NCBI GenBank assembly: GCA_041398605.1
Contig: JAWKUK010000014.1
Location: forward strand, 124,001-188,000
From: JAWKUK01 sp041398605
Lineage (GTDB): Bacteria > Planctomycetota > UBA1135 > GCA-002686595
Reading direction: 5' to 3'
DNA length: 64,000 nucleotides
In this document: piece after piece, positions 46,187 to 55,604 of the stretch
How positions within the stretch are numbered: the stretch's first letter is position 1
Layout of the letters: each line of letters begins with the position of its first letter
Made by a program: the position numbers and the translations under genes
Notes under the pieces: model-generated
The model's input: the letters and a program-made list of their open reading frames with translations, nothing else
Told to the model about the DNA's origin: nothing
The model's database searches: none

Positions 46187-47605
46187 ATGACCAGCCTCAT
46201 GCCCACGCGCACCGAAACCGACTCCTTCGGCCCGATCGAGGTGCCGGCAGGCCGCCTCTGGGGCGCGCAGACGCAGCGCTCGCGCCAGAACTTCAAGATC
46301 GGCGGCCACACCTTCACGCGCCCGATGATCCGCGCGCTCGGCCTCGTCAAGCTGTGCGCGGCGCGCGTCAACCAGGCGCTCGGCGAGCTCGACAAGCTGA
46401 CGGGCGAGCAGCAGGAGGCGCTGCTGCAGGCCGCGCGTGAGGTCGTCGCCGGCGAGCACGACGAGCACTTCCCGCTCGTCGTTTGGCAGACGGGTTCGGG
46501 CACGCAGTCGAACATGAACGCGAACGAGGTCATCTCGAACCGCGCGATCCAGATCCTCGGCGGGGAGCTGGGCACGAAGAAGCCGATCCACCCGAACGAC
46601 CACGTCAACCGCGCGCAATCGTCGAACGACTCGTTCCCGACCGCGATGCACGTCGCTGTCGCTGAGCAGCTCGTGCACGCGCTCGTGCCGTCGGTCGAGG
46701 CGCTCGTGAAGGCGCTGCGCGACAAGGAGGCTGCCTGGGCCGGCATCGTGAAGATCGGGCGCACGCACCTGCAGGACGCGACGCCGTTGACGTTGTCGCA
46801 GGAGGTCTCCGGGTGGCGCCACCAGCTCGAGGACGCGTTGCGCTCCGTGCAAGGCACGCTGCGCGGCGTGTACGAGCTGGCGCAGGGCGGCACGGCCGTC
46901 GGCACCGGCCTCAATACGCACCCCGAGTTCGCGGCGCGCTTCGCGACGGCGATGGCCGAGGAGACCGGGTTGCCGTTTGTCACCGCGCCGAACAAGTTCG
47001 CCGCGCTCGCCGGGCACGAGGCGCTCGTGTCGACGAGCGGCGCGCTGCGGACGCTCGCGGTGGCGCTGAACAAGATCGCGAACGATGTGCGCTGGCTTGG
47101 CAGCGGGCCGCGCTGCGGGATCGGTGAGCTGAAGCTGCCGGAGAACGAGCCTGGCTCGTCGATCATGCCCGGCAAGGTCAACCCCACTCAGTGCGAGGCG
47201 TTGACGATGGTGTGCGCGCAGGTGCTTGGCAATGACGTGACGGTCGGCTTCGCGGGCGCGCAGGGCAACTTCGAGCTGAACGTGTTCAAGCCCGTGATCG
47301 TGCACAATGTGCTCGAGTCGATTCGGTTGCTGTCGGACGCGTGCGACTCGTTCCGCGAGAACTGCGTCAACGGGATGGACGTCGATCGTGCCCGTATCGA
47401 GGACTTGATGCAGCGCTCGCTCATGCTCGTGACGGCGCTCAACCGGCACATCGGCTACGACAACGCCGCCAAGGTCGCCAAGAAGGCCTACGTGGAAGGC
47501 ACGACCCTCGAGGAGGCCGTCCTCGCCCTCGGCCTGATGACGAGCGAGGCGTTCCGTGCGGCGGTCGTGCCGGAGGACATGGTGGGCCCGCGCGCGGGCG
47601 ATTGA
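46187..47605 (+). CDS. fumC: Fumarate hydratase, class II
   Basis: Converts fumarate to malate, the step before Mdh; the two genes are adjacent and probably co-transcribed. 472 residues, a normal size. Signatures: WGAQTQRSRQNF, QTGSGTQSNMNANEV, HPNDHVNRAQSSND, the catalytic HLQDATPLTL region, and GSSIMPGKVNP of the fumarase/aspartase superfamily. Class II enzymes have no iron-sulfur cluster, and the class I Cys ligands are absent, as expected. ATG 46187 is used; ATG 46199 is an in-frame alternative. Confidence 0.97.
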   Translation: MTSLMPTRTETDSFGPIEVPAGRLWGAQTQRSRQNFKIGGHTFTRPMIRALGLVKLCAARVNQALGELDKLTGEQQEALLQAAREVVAGEHDEHFPLVVWQTGSGTQSNMNANEVISNRAIQILGGELGTKKPIHPNDHVNRAQSSNDSFPTAMHVAVAEQLVHALVPSVEALVKALRDKEAAWAGIVKIGRTHLQDATPLTLSQEVSGWRHQLEDALRSVQGTLRGVYELAQGGTAVGTGLNTHPEFAARFATAMAEETGLPFVTAPNKFAALAGHEALVSTSGALRTLAVALNKIANDVRWLGSGPRCGIGELKLPENEPGSSIMPGKVNPTQCEALTMVCAQVLGNDVTVGFAGAQGNFELNVFKPVIVHNVLESIRLLSDACDSFRENCVNGMDVDRARIEDLMQRSLMLVTALNRHIGYDNAAKVAKKAYVEGTTLEEAVLALGLMTSEAFRAAVVPEDMVGPRAGD

Positions 47606-47812
47606 CCCGCCCTGCAGGTCCCGGCGCGCGCGCCAGCCGTGGGCGCTCGTGGTCCAATCAGAGAGAGCGGGGCCGCGGCGGAGCGCGCTGCGCTGGCCGC
47701 GACCGCGGCCCCGGGTCGATGCGCGCCCCCTGACCCTAAATCGCGACGCGATCGGCGGGCTCGACACCCGGCGATCACGCCTGGCGCCTGAAGCAGGGGT
47801 AGGCTCCTCTGC

Positions 47813-48430
47813 ATGGACGCGCCCCCGGACCACGTCGATCGACTCGCGCTCAGCGGCGAGCCCGCGGGTCTGGAGCAGGCGCTCATCGGCGTACGGCCGC
47901 GCGTCGCGCGCATGGTGGCGCTCCGGCTCGACCTGCGCTTGCGCGGCCGCCTCGACGCGTCCGACGTCCTGCAGGAGGCCTTCATCGAAGTGCATGCGCG
48001 CATCGGAGAGTGGCGCGCGCGGAACGACCTGCCGTTCTTCATCTGGGTGCGCTTCCTCGTCGGGCAGAAGCTCGCGCAGCTGCATCGGCGCCACCTCGGG
48101 ACGGAAGCCCGCGATGTGCGCCGTGAAGTGGCGTTGGCGCTCGGCGGTTCGCCCGCGGCGAGCTCCGTGACGCTCGCGAGCGCGCTCGTGTCCGGCGGGC
48201 TCTCGCCCTCGGGGGTCGCGATGCGCGCCGAGCAGGAGGCGCGCCTCGCGGCTGCGCTCGACGACCTCCGCCCGATCGATCGAGAGGTGCTCGCGATGCG
48301 TCACTTCGAAGGCCTCTCCAACGCCGAGGTGGCCACGGCGCTCGGCCTCGAACCCGCGACCGCGAGCAAGCGCTACCTGCGCGCGCTGACTCGGTTGCAG
48401 GAGCTCGTGCGGCCGAGGAGCGGGAGATGA
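47813..48430 (+). CDS. ECF-type RNA polymerase sigma factor (planctomycete STK-linked type)
   Basis: 205 residues with a sigma-2 region (RLRGRLDASDVLQEAFIEVH) and a sigma-4 helix-turn-helix (LRPIDREVLAMRHFEGLSN, AEVATALGLEPATASKRY). The arrangement ARIGEW..NDLPFFIWVRFLVGQKL is characteristic of sigma factors that planctomycetes keep beside Ser/Thr kinases. Its stop overlaps the kinase start as ATGA, so the pair is translationally coupled, and the kinase probably controls the sigma factor. No anti-sigma gene is present. A 207-bp gap lies upstream. Confidence 0.93.
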   Translation: MDAPPDHVDRLALSGEPAGLEQALIGVRPRVARMVALRLDLRLRGRLDASDVLQEAFIEVHARIGEWRARNDLPFFIWVRFLVGQKLAQLHRRHLGTEARDVRREVALALGGSPAASSVTLASALVSGGLSPSGVAMRAEQEARLAAALDDLRPIDREVLAMRHFEGLSNAEVATALGLEPATASKRYLRALTRLQELVRPRSGR

Positions 48431-50412
48431 GCGCCGAGGACGGGCACGCGCCGCACGCTGCCGATGCTGGTCTCGGAGACGGCGCCCGTGGCGGTGTCGG
48501 AGATGACGACCGCCTGGCGGATTGCGAGGACCCATCGGACCCCGAGCGCGACCTCCTGATCGATCGCCTCGTCGCTGCTTGGCTTCGCCTCGCACGCGCG
48601 GGCGCGGCGCCCCCGATCCCGGTCTACGCGGCAGCGCACCCGGACGTGGCGGAGGAGCTCAAGCAGTACCTCTTCGGTGCGGCGTTGTTGGAGGGGCTCG
48701 GCGACACGCTGCGTGACGCAGCGGACCTCGCCTCGGGCGGCCCAGACCGACGCGGCGAGCGCATCGGCGACTTCAGGATCCTCGGCGTCCTGGGCCGCGG
48801 CGGTATGGGCGTCGTCTACGACGCGTTGGACGAGAAGCTCGGGCGCCCCGTCGCGCTCAAGGTGCTGCCCGATGGGCGGCTCAGCGACCATCGCGCGCGG
48901 GAGCGCTTTCGGCGCGAGGCGCAAGCCGCGGCGCGCTTGCAGCACCGGTGCATCATGCCGGTGCACGGCGTCGGTGAGACCGACGGACAACGCTGGTACG
49001 CCATGCAGCGCATCGACGGCGTCGGGCTCGACTTGCTCGTGCGCGCGCTCTCGCCCGTCCCGGACCTCGCGGACGTCGACGCGGGTCGCGCGGCCCTCGC
49101 GGCGGAGCTCGCGGCGCGCCTGCGGTCGGGGCGCGTCGAGGCGCCCGAGCGCGGCGGGCACTCGGGCTCTCACGGCAGCGCCGGCGTCGAGCTCCATGGG
49201 GCGCTCCACGCCAACGCAGCACGCATCGCGCGCGACGCCGCGGAGGCCCTCGCGCATGCGCACGCGGAGGGCATCCTGCACCGCGACGTGAAGCCCTCGA
49301 ACATCATGCTCGACCGGCAGGGCCGCGCTTGGGTCGCCGACTTCGGGCTCTGCAAGACGGACGAGCACGGCTCCGTCACCGCGGCCGGCGATGTCGTCGG
49401 CACGCTGCGTTACATGCCGCCCGAGCGCTTCCGCGGCGTCGAGCTCGCAGCCGGTGACGTCTACGGGCTCGGGCTCGTGCTCTACGAGCTCGTCACGCAG
49501 ACCGCGGCGTTCCCCGACGTCGGCCGAGCGGACCTCGTTCGACGCGTGAGCTACGAGGAGCCGCCGCGCCCCGGCAAGCTCGCCCGCGACCTCCCGCGCG
49601 ACCTCGAACGCGTGATCGTCAAGGCGATCGCGAAGCTGCCCGAAGAGCGCTATGGGAGCGCAGAGGCCTTCGCGCGCGACCTGAACGCCTTCCTCGAGGG
49701 GCGCCCTGTCTCGGCCAGGCCGATGGGCGCGCTCTATCTCGGGCGGCTCTTCGTGCGCCGCAATCGCGGGCTGGTCGCGCTGGCGGCTGTCGCCCTGTGC
49801 GCCTTTGTTGTGGCGACCGTCGCTTATGTCCTCGGGCTCCAACGCTTGGTGCGTCAGGTGGGTGCTGCGCGCGCTGCGACGGACGTCGAGGCCACGCGCT
49901 CGCAGCTCGCGGCGGCGACGAGCGCGCTGCGCGACGCGCGCTTCGGGTTGGCGCGCCGCTTCCTCGAGGACATCCCGGCCCAAGAGCGCGATTGGATCGC
50001 GGAGCACCTAGAGCACCGCGCCCGCTCCGGCGGGCTCGTGTTCGGCGGCGGCCAGGGCCGCGTGTCGCAGCTCGTCGAGCTCCCCGGGGCGCCCAGCGAG
50101 CAGTCGCGCGGCGCGGCCATTGCGGTCCTGCGCGGCGATTCGATCGCGGTCCATGACCAAGCGGACGGCTGTTTGCTCGCGCGCGTGGAGCTGCGCGGAG
50201 CGGAGCAATTGCAGCGCTGGCCTGGCAGCGACGCCCTCGCCTGGATCTCTCCCGACGGTGGGACGGTGCTGCGCTGGGACTGGCGGGCCTCTGCGCACCC
50301 CGACGCGTCGAGGACCTCGGGGAGGGCGTCGTGGCGCTCCAGCTCGACGCGCGGCGCGCCGTCGTCGTGCGACGAACGGGCAGCTCGAGGCGCTGTTCGG
50401 CGGGGCCGGTGA
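48427..50412 (+). CDS. Membrane Ser/Thr protein kinase, N-terminal part of a kinase-WD-repeat gene
   Basis: Eukaryotic-type kinase. Glycine loop LGRGGMGVVY near 123, the ATP Lys in VALKVL near 144, catalytic HRDVKPSNIML near 284, DFGLCK near 304, and a YMPPERF substrate loop; then a single membrane helix (VALAAVALCAFVVATVAYVL) near 450-469 and the start of an external region. After about 50,300 the frame turns to Arg/Ser-rich nonsense and stops at 50,412. The downstream frames at 50,440 and 50,976 carry its continuation, so the true product would be about 1,260 residues. The kinase half itself is complete, with all catalytic residues. Confidence 0.88.
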   Translation: MSAEDGHAPHAADAGLGDGARGGVGDDDRLADCEDPSDPERDLLIDRLVAAWLRLARAGAAPPIPVYAAAHPDVAEELKQYLFGAALLEGLGDTLRDAADLASGGPDRRGERIGDFRILGVLGRGGMGVVYDALDEKLGRPVALKVLPDGRLSDHRARERFRREAQAAARLQHRCIMPVHGVGETDGQRWYAMQRIDGVGLDLLVRALSPVPDLADVDAGRAALAAELAARLRSGRVEAPERGGHSGSHGSAGVELHGALHANAARIARDAAEALAHAHAEGILHRDVKPSNIMLDRQGRAWVADFGLCKTDEHGSVTAAGDVVGTLRYMPPERFRGVELAAGDVYGLGLVLYELVTQTAAFPDVGRADLVRRVSYEEPPRPGKLARDLPRDLERVIVKAIAKLPEERYGSAEAFARDLNAFLEGRPVSARPMGALYLGRLFVRRNRGLVALAAVALCAFVVATVAYVLGLQRLVRQVGAARAATDVEATRSQLAAATSALRDARFGLARRFLEDIPAQERDWIAEHLEHRARSGGLVFGGGQGRVSQLVELPGAPSEQSRGAAIAVLRGDSIAVHDQADGCLLARVELRGAEQLQRWPGSDALAWISPDGGTVLRWDWRASAHPDASRTSGRASWRSSSTRGAPSSCDERAARGAVRRGR

Positions 50413-50439
50413 GGCGTATCAAGGAGCGCGACCCCCCCG

Positions 50440-50979
50440 GTGCAGCTCCCGACCGCCGCTGGAGTGGGGCTCGCGGTACACGGCGACCTCGCCCTCGTCG
50501 CTACGCCTGGCGGCGGCGCGCTGCTCATCGACCTCGCGCGTGGCGCGCGTGAGGCCGTGCCCTTCGCCGCGCAGGACGCGACAGGGCGCGTCTGGCTCGG
50601 CGCTCGCGCAGGCGTCGTGGAGCTACGCGGGAACCGCCTCGTCACGTTTGCGCCTGCGCCGGCACAGGCGCCGAGCCTGTGCGAGGGCGCGCGCGAGCGG
50701 GCGCTCGGCGCGCGCGTGACCGCCTTCGTCTACGACGACGCGCAGGAGCGCCTGCTCTGCGGGACGTACGTCGGCAACCTCATCGCGGCGGCCGCTCCGA
50801 GCGCGCGGCTCGAGCAGATCGGACAGATCCACTCGTCCGCGGTCACGGCGATCCTGCCGCTGACGACGAGCGCGCGGGTCGCGACCGCGTGCGAGGGCGG
50901 CGAGGTGCGCATCGGCGACGCCCGCCTCTCCACGGACGGCCAGCCGGGCATCATGGAGGGGCGCGCCTCGCCGGCGTGA
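50440..50979 (+). CDS. Middle fragment of the kinase-WD-repeat gene
   Basis: The frame gives repeat-like beta segments (GLAVHGDLALVATPGGGALL, VTAFVYDDAQERLLCGTYVG, VRIGDARLSTDG), which fit WD40/YVTN-type blades following the kinase membrane helix. It is not an independent gene: no ribosome site is visible. Just upstream, pieces of the same protein lie in two other frames (VVALQLDARRAVVVRR at ~50,325 and NGQLEALFGGAGEAYQGA at ~50,380). The junctions fall at CCCC (~50,298), GTGCGACG (~50,370) and the C7 run at 50434-50440. Confidence 0.6.
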   Translation: MQLPTAAGVGLAVHGDLALVATPGGGALLIDLARGAREAVPFAAQDATGRVWLGARAGVVELRGNRLVTFAPAPAQAPSLCEGARERALGARVTAFVYDDAQERLLCGTYVGNLIAAAAPSARLEQIGQIHSSAVTAILPLTTSARVATACEGGEVRIGDARLSTDGQPGIMEGRASPA

Positions 50980-52226
50980 CGGCGCTGGCCGCGTCATCGG
51001 ACGGCGCGGCGCTCGTCAGCGGCGACCGCAGCGGCATGCTCGTGCGCTGGGACCTCGACCAGGTCCTGCCGATCGCAGCGTCGTGGGAGCTCGCCCCGGC
51101 CGCGCGTGACATCGCCCTGTCGGAGCGCAGCGCTGCGGCCCTCATCGCGGGCGATTGGACGCGGCTGTGGCCTGGCAACGAGGGGGCCGCCGTGCTCCTG
51201 CCGGTCGGCCCGACGCTCGCCGTGTCGTGGCGCGAGCGGGTCGAGGCTGACGCGGGCGCGCCCTCGGACCTGGCACAATTCGTGCTGGCCCGCGGCGCGA
51301 TCGAGTGCTGGTGCATCGAGCGCCGCGAGCAGCTCGCGGTGCTCGAGCCGCCGCCCGCGCTCAGCGGTGAGGAATGGTCGTGCGCGACCTTCGCTCGCGA
51401 GGGCACGGTCGCCGCGCTCGGCGCGCGCTCCGGCCGCGTGGTCGTCGTTCATCTGCGTGAGCCCAGCCAGCCCAGCCAGCCCGCGTGGAGCGCGGAATGG
51501 CGCGACCTCGGGCTCGTCACGGGGGATGTCCGCGACGTGGTCCTCGACCCAGCCGGTCGCGCCGTCGCGGTGGTGGATGGGGCCGGGGTCTTGACCACGT
51601 GGGAGGACCTCGCCGGCGCGCGCTGGTTGAAGCTCGTTGCGACCGAGCCAGGGGAGGGGCGCAACGCCCTGACGAGCGTCGCCTTCGGGCGGGCCGGGCG
51701 CTGGGTCCTCTCGGGCGCCGAGTCTGGCAGCGTCATGACTTGGTGGCGCTCCACGGGTGACCCGGGCGCCGAGCTGCTCAAGATATGGCCGCATACCACG
51801 GTGATCGCCGTCCCCCCGGCGGGGCCTCCGCTCATCGTCGGGGACGCGTTCGGCAGGCTCTCCGTCTTTGCTACGGCGGCCCCAAAGCTCGCTGGAGGCC
51901 AGCCCGGGGCGCACCCTCGTCGGTGGGCGCAGGCCCTCGAGGACCCCGCCGCGATCCTGGCGCAGCTGCGCCGCGCGGCGGAGCCCGACGGCCCAGAGGC
52001 CCTCGTCGAGCCGGCGCAGGCGGCGATCGGCGCGCTGCTCCGGCGGCAGCGCTTCGGGCGCTTCGAGCTGTCCCCCGCGTCGCGCGCGGAGGTGGACCTC
52101 TTGGCGGCACGCTTGGCGGAGCGGTCTGGGTCGGGCGCCCCAGGTGCGCTCCCGCCGCTGGAACGCGGAGGGGGCCCTGAGCCGACCGCCGCTGGGCAGC
52201 CGCCCGTGTGGCGCCCCGAGGATTGA
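50976..52226 (+). CDS. C-terminal fragment of the kinase-WD-repeat gene
   Basis: About 416 residues of WD/YVTN-like blades: ITALAASSDGAALVSGDRSG-like start, MLVRWDLD, VRDVVLDPAGRAVAVVDGAG, LTTWEDL and LTSVAFGRAGRWVLSGAESG (each ending near a W-D/E pair), then a helical tail. It joins the middle fragment if one G is added to the GGGG run near 50,958 (EGARLAGVTAL). GTG 50976 is the first plausible codon if it were made alone, but I think it is the end of the kinase protein. Confidence 0.62.
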   Translation: MTALAASSDGAALVSGDRSGMLVRWDLDQVLPIAASWELAPAARDIALSERSAAALIAGDWTRLWPGNEGAAVLLPVGPTLAVSWRERVEADAGAPSDLAQFVLARGAIECWCIERREQLAVLEPPPALSGEEWSCATFAREGTVAALGARSGRVVVVHLREPSQPSQPAWSAEWRDLGLVTGDVRDVVLDPAGRAVAVVDGAGVLTTWEDLAGARWLKLVATEPGEGRNALTSVAFGRAGRWVLSGAESGSVMTWWRSTGDPGAELLKIWPHTTVIAVPPAGPPLIVGDAFGRLSVFATAAPKLAGGQPGAHPRRWAQALEDPAAILAQLRRAAEPDGPEALVEPAQAAIGALLRRQRFGRFELSPASRAEVDLLAARLAERSGSGAPGALPPLERGGGPEPTAAGQPPVWRPED

Positions 52227-52482
52227 CGGCCCGCGCCCGCGCCAGGCTCGCGGCCCCGCCAAGAGGGCGCCAAGAGGGGGCCGCGCCTGAGCGCCCCTCT
52301 GGCCCCGCGGGCGGCCCACTGCGGCCCGTCACGATCGCGCCGTGATTCCTCGTGACGCCCAGCGACCCCCGGCCTAGACTCTTTGGCTCGATTCCCTACG
52401 CCGACCGCTCGCCTCTGATCCAGGGGGCGCGGACGGCCTAGCCCTAGCACGACCGACACCGGCCCGCCGGGAGGCGCCCGCA

Positions 52483-52608
52483 ATGCACGTCAAGATCCGC
52501 AGCAGCAAGACCAAGAAGGCCAAGAAGACTGGCTTCCTCTCCCGTCAGCGCACCGTCGGCGGGCGCAAGATGAACCGCCGTCAGCGCGCCAAGCACGGCT
52601 CGTTCTGA
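52483..52608 (+). CDS. rpmH: bL34-like small basic protein
   Basis: 41 residues, missed by simple length cut-offs. A good ribosome site GGGAGG lies 8 bp before ATG 52483. The sequence KKTGFLSRQRTVGGRKMNRR follows the bL34 pattern (xxGFxxRMxTxxGRxVxxxRRxKG) with the key Gly-Phe, Arg, Gly-Gly-Arg and basic tail. Differences from typical bL34 (Gln for Met after Arg; a short GSF end) make it divergent, and the usual neighbour rnpA is not present. If the genome has another, normal rpmH elsewhere, this is a paralog. It stands alone between the kinase gene and ygiQ. Confidence 0.6.
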   Translation: MHVKIRSSKTKKAKKTGFLSRQRTVGGRKMNRRQRAKHGSF

Positions 52609-52807
52609 CCCGGCACCCCGCTCGGACCTCCTGAACCGACGTCCAGCGGCGCCTCGAGCGGGCGCGCGCCCCACGCGCTGGCGGCGGGTTCGCATGTCCA
52701 GCGACCGCACGCCCAGCGACGGCGTGTTGGTGGCGCAGCGTCCTGCTGCCATTGTTTTGCTGGCCACCTAGGCCGCACGGGCTGCGAAGCCCAACGAGAC
52801 CGTATCC

Positions 52808-54709
52808 ATGGCGAGGCCAGCCCAGCGCGGCGACGACCCCCGACTCCGATTCCTGCCACGCACGCGCGCCGAGATGGCCGCGCGTGGCTGGGACGAGCTC
52901 GATATTGTGCTCGTCACCGGCGACGGCTACGTCGATCACCCGTCGTTCGGCGGCGCGGTCATCGGCCGCGTGCTCGAGGCCGAGGGCTATCGCGTCGGCA
53001 TGCTCGACGTGCCCGAGTCGGAGCCTGACGGCTCGGGTTGGGATCGCCTGCCTGCGCCGCGGCTCTTCGTCGGCATCACGGCGGGCACCATCGACTCGAT
53101 GGTCACCAACTACACCGCCGCCAAGAAGCGGCGGCGCACGGACGTGTACCGACCCGGCGGCATGCCCGGCCGCCCGAACCGCGCGACGATCGCCTACACG
53201 GCGAAGGCGCGGCACCAGTACCGCGGCGTCCCCGTGATCATCGGCGGGCTCGAAGCCGGACCGCGGCGGCTTGCGTACTACGACTACTGGGACGATCGCT
53301 TCCGCCGCTCGATCCTGATCGACGCGAAGGCCGACCTCCTCGTGTGGGGGATGGGCGAGCGTCAGATCATCGAGGTCGCGCGGCGCATCGCCGAGGGCGA
53401 GGCGCTCACGGGGATCCCCGGCACGTGCGAAGTGGTGCGCCCGTGTGACGTGCCCGCGGGCGCGCGCAGCGTGCCCTCGTTCGAGGCCTTGGAGCAAGAC
53501 AAGGAGCAGCTGATCGAGCTGTTCCACGCCACCCGCGAAGAGAACAGCCCGTCCTCCAAGGTCCTCGCGCAGGTGCACGGCGACCGCGTCGTGCTGCAGC
53601 ACCCGCCGCTGCCGCCCGCGCCACAGGCCGAAGTGGACCGTTGGTTCGACTTGCCGTTCACGCGCGACGTGCACCCGGACCACGCGGCCAGCGGCATCGC
53701 GGCCCTCGAGCCCGTGCGTTGGAGCGTGAATACGCACCGCGGCTGCATGGCGGATTGCTCGTTCTGCTCGATCACCTTCCACCAGGGGCGCAGCATCCAG
53801 TCGCGCTCCGAGGAGTCGATCTTGCGCGAGGTCTCGCAGCTCTCGAACCACCGCGACTTCCGCGGCACGATCACCGACGTCGGCGGACCCACCGCCAACA
53901 TGTACGGCCTCGGGTGCAAGCTGCTCGAGAAGGGCGAGGCGTGCCTCGGGCGCGATTGCTTGACGCCTGATCCTTGCCCCGCGCTGCGCCTCGACAAGAC
54001 GACTGAGGGCTACCGCCGCCTGTTGTCGACGATCCGCACGCAGAAGGGCGTGAAGCACGCGTTTGTGTCGTCAGGCATCCGCTACGACATGCTGCACGGC
54101 AAGGACGGCAAGCCGCTGCCGCTGCACAAGGACCTCGTCGAACACCACGTGTCGGGTCGCATGAAGCTCGCCCCCGAGCACGCGTCGGACCGCGTGCTGC
54201 AGGCGATGAACAAGCCCGGCTTCGAGGTCTACGAGAAGTACGAGGCGGAGTACAAAGAGACCTGCAAGGACCTCGACCGCGACCAGCACCTGGTCAACTA
54301 CTTCATCGTGGGCCACCCGGGCACGTCGATGGGGGAGGCGGTCGAGCTGTTCGAGAAGCTGCTCGAGCGCAACTACTCGCCCGAGCAGGTGCAGGAGTTC
54401 ATCCCGCTGCCGATGACGCGCGCGAACGTGCAGTACGTCACGGGGATCGACCCGCTGACGCGCCAAGAGGTCTACGTGCCGCGCCGCGAGCGCGAGCGTC
54501 GGATCCAGAAGGCGCTCGTCCGCTGGAAGGACCCGCTCAGTAAGAAGCTCGTCCTCGAGGGCCTCGCTGACGCCGGCCGCGACGACCTCGCGAAGCGCTT
54601 CTTGGCGCACCCGCACGTGCGCAATCCCCGCCCGCCCCATGGCGGCGGCAAGGCGAAGTCGAAGGGGCCCGCGCGGCCCGCGACGCTCGACCTCGACACC
54701 TGCGGCTGA
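52808..54709 (+). CDS. YgiQ-family (UPF0313) radical SAM protein
   Basis: 633 residues. The radical SAM cluster motif is CMADCSFCS (Cys-x3-Cys-x2-Cys) near 312, and the family's N-terminal part is present: LDIVLVTGDGYVDHPSFG, GITAGTIDSMVTNYTA, VIIGGLEAGPRRLAYYDYW. SVNTHRGCMADC, MKLAPEHASDRVLQAMNKPG and YFIVGHPGTSMGEAVEL are also typical. The reaction of YgiQ proteins is not known. The C-terminal ~60 residues are a Pro/Lys-rich tail. The start ATG 52808 fits; no better codon lies upstream. Confidence 0.93.
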   Translation: MARPAQRGDDPRLRFLPRTRAEMAARGWDELDIVLVTGDGYVDHPSFGGAVIGRVLEAEGYRVGMLDVPESEPDGSGWDRLPAPRLFVGITAGTIDSMVTNYTAAKKRRRTDVYRPGGMPGRPNRATIAYTAKARHQYRGVPVIIGGLEAGPRRLAYYDYWDDRFRRSILIDAKADLLVWGMGERQIIEVARRIAEGEALTGIPGTCEVVRPCDVPAGARSVPSFEALEQDKEQLIELFHATREENSPSSKVLAQVHGDRVVLQHPPLPPAPQAEVDRWFDLPFTRDVHPDHAASGIAALEPVRWSVNTHRGCMADCSFCSITFHQGRSIQSRSEESILREVSQLSNHRDFRGTITDVGGPTANMYGLGCKLLEKGEACLGRDCLTPDPCPALRLDKTTEGYRRLLSTIRTQKGVKHAFVSSGIRYDMLHGKDGKPLPLHKDLVEHHVSGRMKLAPEHASDRVLQAMNKPGFEVYEKYEAEYKETCKDLDRDQHLVNYFIVGHPGTSMGEAVELFEKLLERNYSPEQVQEFIPLPMTRANVQYVTGIDPLTRQEVYVPRRERERRIQKALVRWKDPLSKKLVLEGLADAGRDDLAKRFLAHPHVRNPRPPHGGGKAKSKGPARPATLDLDTCG

Positions 54710-54754
54710 GGTCCTCGGCGCCGGGGCACCGGCGCTGCATCAGGGGGGCTCGCA

Positions 54755-55501
54755 CTAGCGCGCGACGTCGGGCTTGCGCGCGACGAGCGCGTATCCTTGG
54801 CACACCGCGGTGTCGTTCGTCAGCTTCGACGCGAGGTGGAAGGCCACCTGGATCAGCGCGGTGAACGGCAGCACGAGGACGCTGCGCCAACGCGAGAGGA
54901 TCACGCTGCCGTCGCTCTGGTGCTCGGCCGCGCCGACCCAGCGCAGGAGCCACTGCGAGAGCAGCGCGCCGTTGGCCGAGGCGAAGTTGCCGCGCGCGGT
55001 GACCGACTCGACCTCGAGCCCGGCGTCCTCGGCGAAGTGGCGCAGCGCGCTCGGCGTGAAGCGGAAGTAGTCGCTCGGCAGCTCGTGCAGCGGCTGGATG
55101 AACGGGACGGTGATCAGGACCTTGCCGCCCGGGCGCGCGACCCGCGCCATCTCGCGCACGAAGAGCTCCGGGCGCGGCACGTGCTCGAGCACCTCGGTCG
55201 CGAGGACCGTGTCGATGCTCGCGTCGCGGATCGGCAGGCGGCTGCCGTCGCCGAAGACCTGCACCGGCACCTTCACGCGCTCGAGGATCGCCCACATCTC
55301 GGGCTGCTTGTCGAGGATCGACGGCGGGTACTCGAGGCCGACGTAGCGTGTGACCGCGCCGCTGAAGAGCGCGCGGTACGGCGCCTCGGACACGCCGACA
55401 TCGAGCAGGACGCCGCGCGCGTGGGGGCACAGGGCCTCGACCGAGCCGCGCAGGCGCGCCCAATCGAGCCAGTAGGGTTCAGCGGCGTCCGCTTGCGCCA
55501 C
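54755..55501 (-). CDS. Class I SAM-dependent methyltransferase
   Basis: 248 residues of the Methyltransf_11 type: a motif I variant VLLDVGVSEAPY, an acidic strand YVGLEYPPSIL, DGSRLPIRDASIDTVLATEV and LEHVPRPELFVREMARVARP, the usual post-motif order. The first motif lacks the common GxGxG, having G-V-S-E-A instead. A hydrophobic segment near the C-terminus (LVLPFTALIQVAFHLAS) may sit on a membrane, as in lipid or glycan methyltransferases. The substrate is unknown. It is transcribed towards ygiQ, and the dCTP deaminase gene lies upstream on the same strand, 103 bp away. Confidence 0.85.
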   Translation of the reverse strand: MAQADAAEPYWLDWARLRGSVEALCPHARGVLLDVGVSEAPYRALFSGAVTRYVGLEYPPSILDKQPEMWAILERVKVPVQVFGDGSRLPIRDASIDTVLATEVLEHVPRPELFVREMARVARPGGKVLITVPFIQPLHELPSDYFRFTPSALRHFAEDAGLEVESVTARGNFASANGALLSQWLLRWVGAAEHQSDGSVILSRWRSVLVLPFTALIQVAFHLASKLTNDTAVCQGYALVARKPDVAR

Positions 55502-55604
55502 GCGTTCAGCCGCTGACCGAGCGATCCTCGGTAGACGACGACTCCGACGCGGCGGGGGTTCGGCATTGGGGCGGGTCAGGACGGCGAAGCGGGGCTGCGG
55601 CGGC

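Noticed and set aside
45073..47187. Long minus-strand open frame opposite mdh and fumC
   Set aside because: Shadow of two clear genes; Ser/Cys/Arg-rich product without recognisable motifs.
47606..47812. tRNA or small RNA in the gap before the sigma factor
   Set aside because: No cloverleaf or T-loop consensus could be built; nor did I find one in any other gap of the window.
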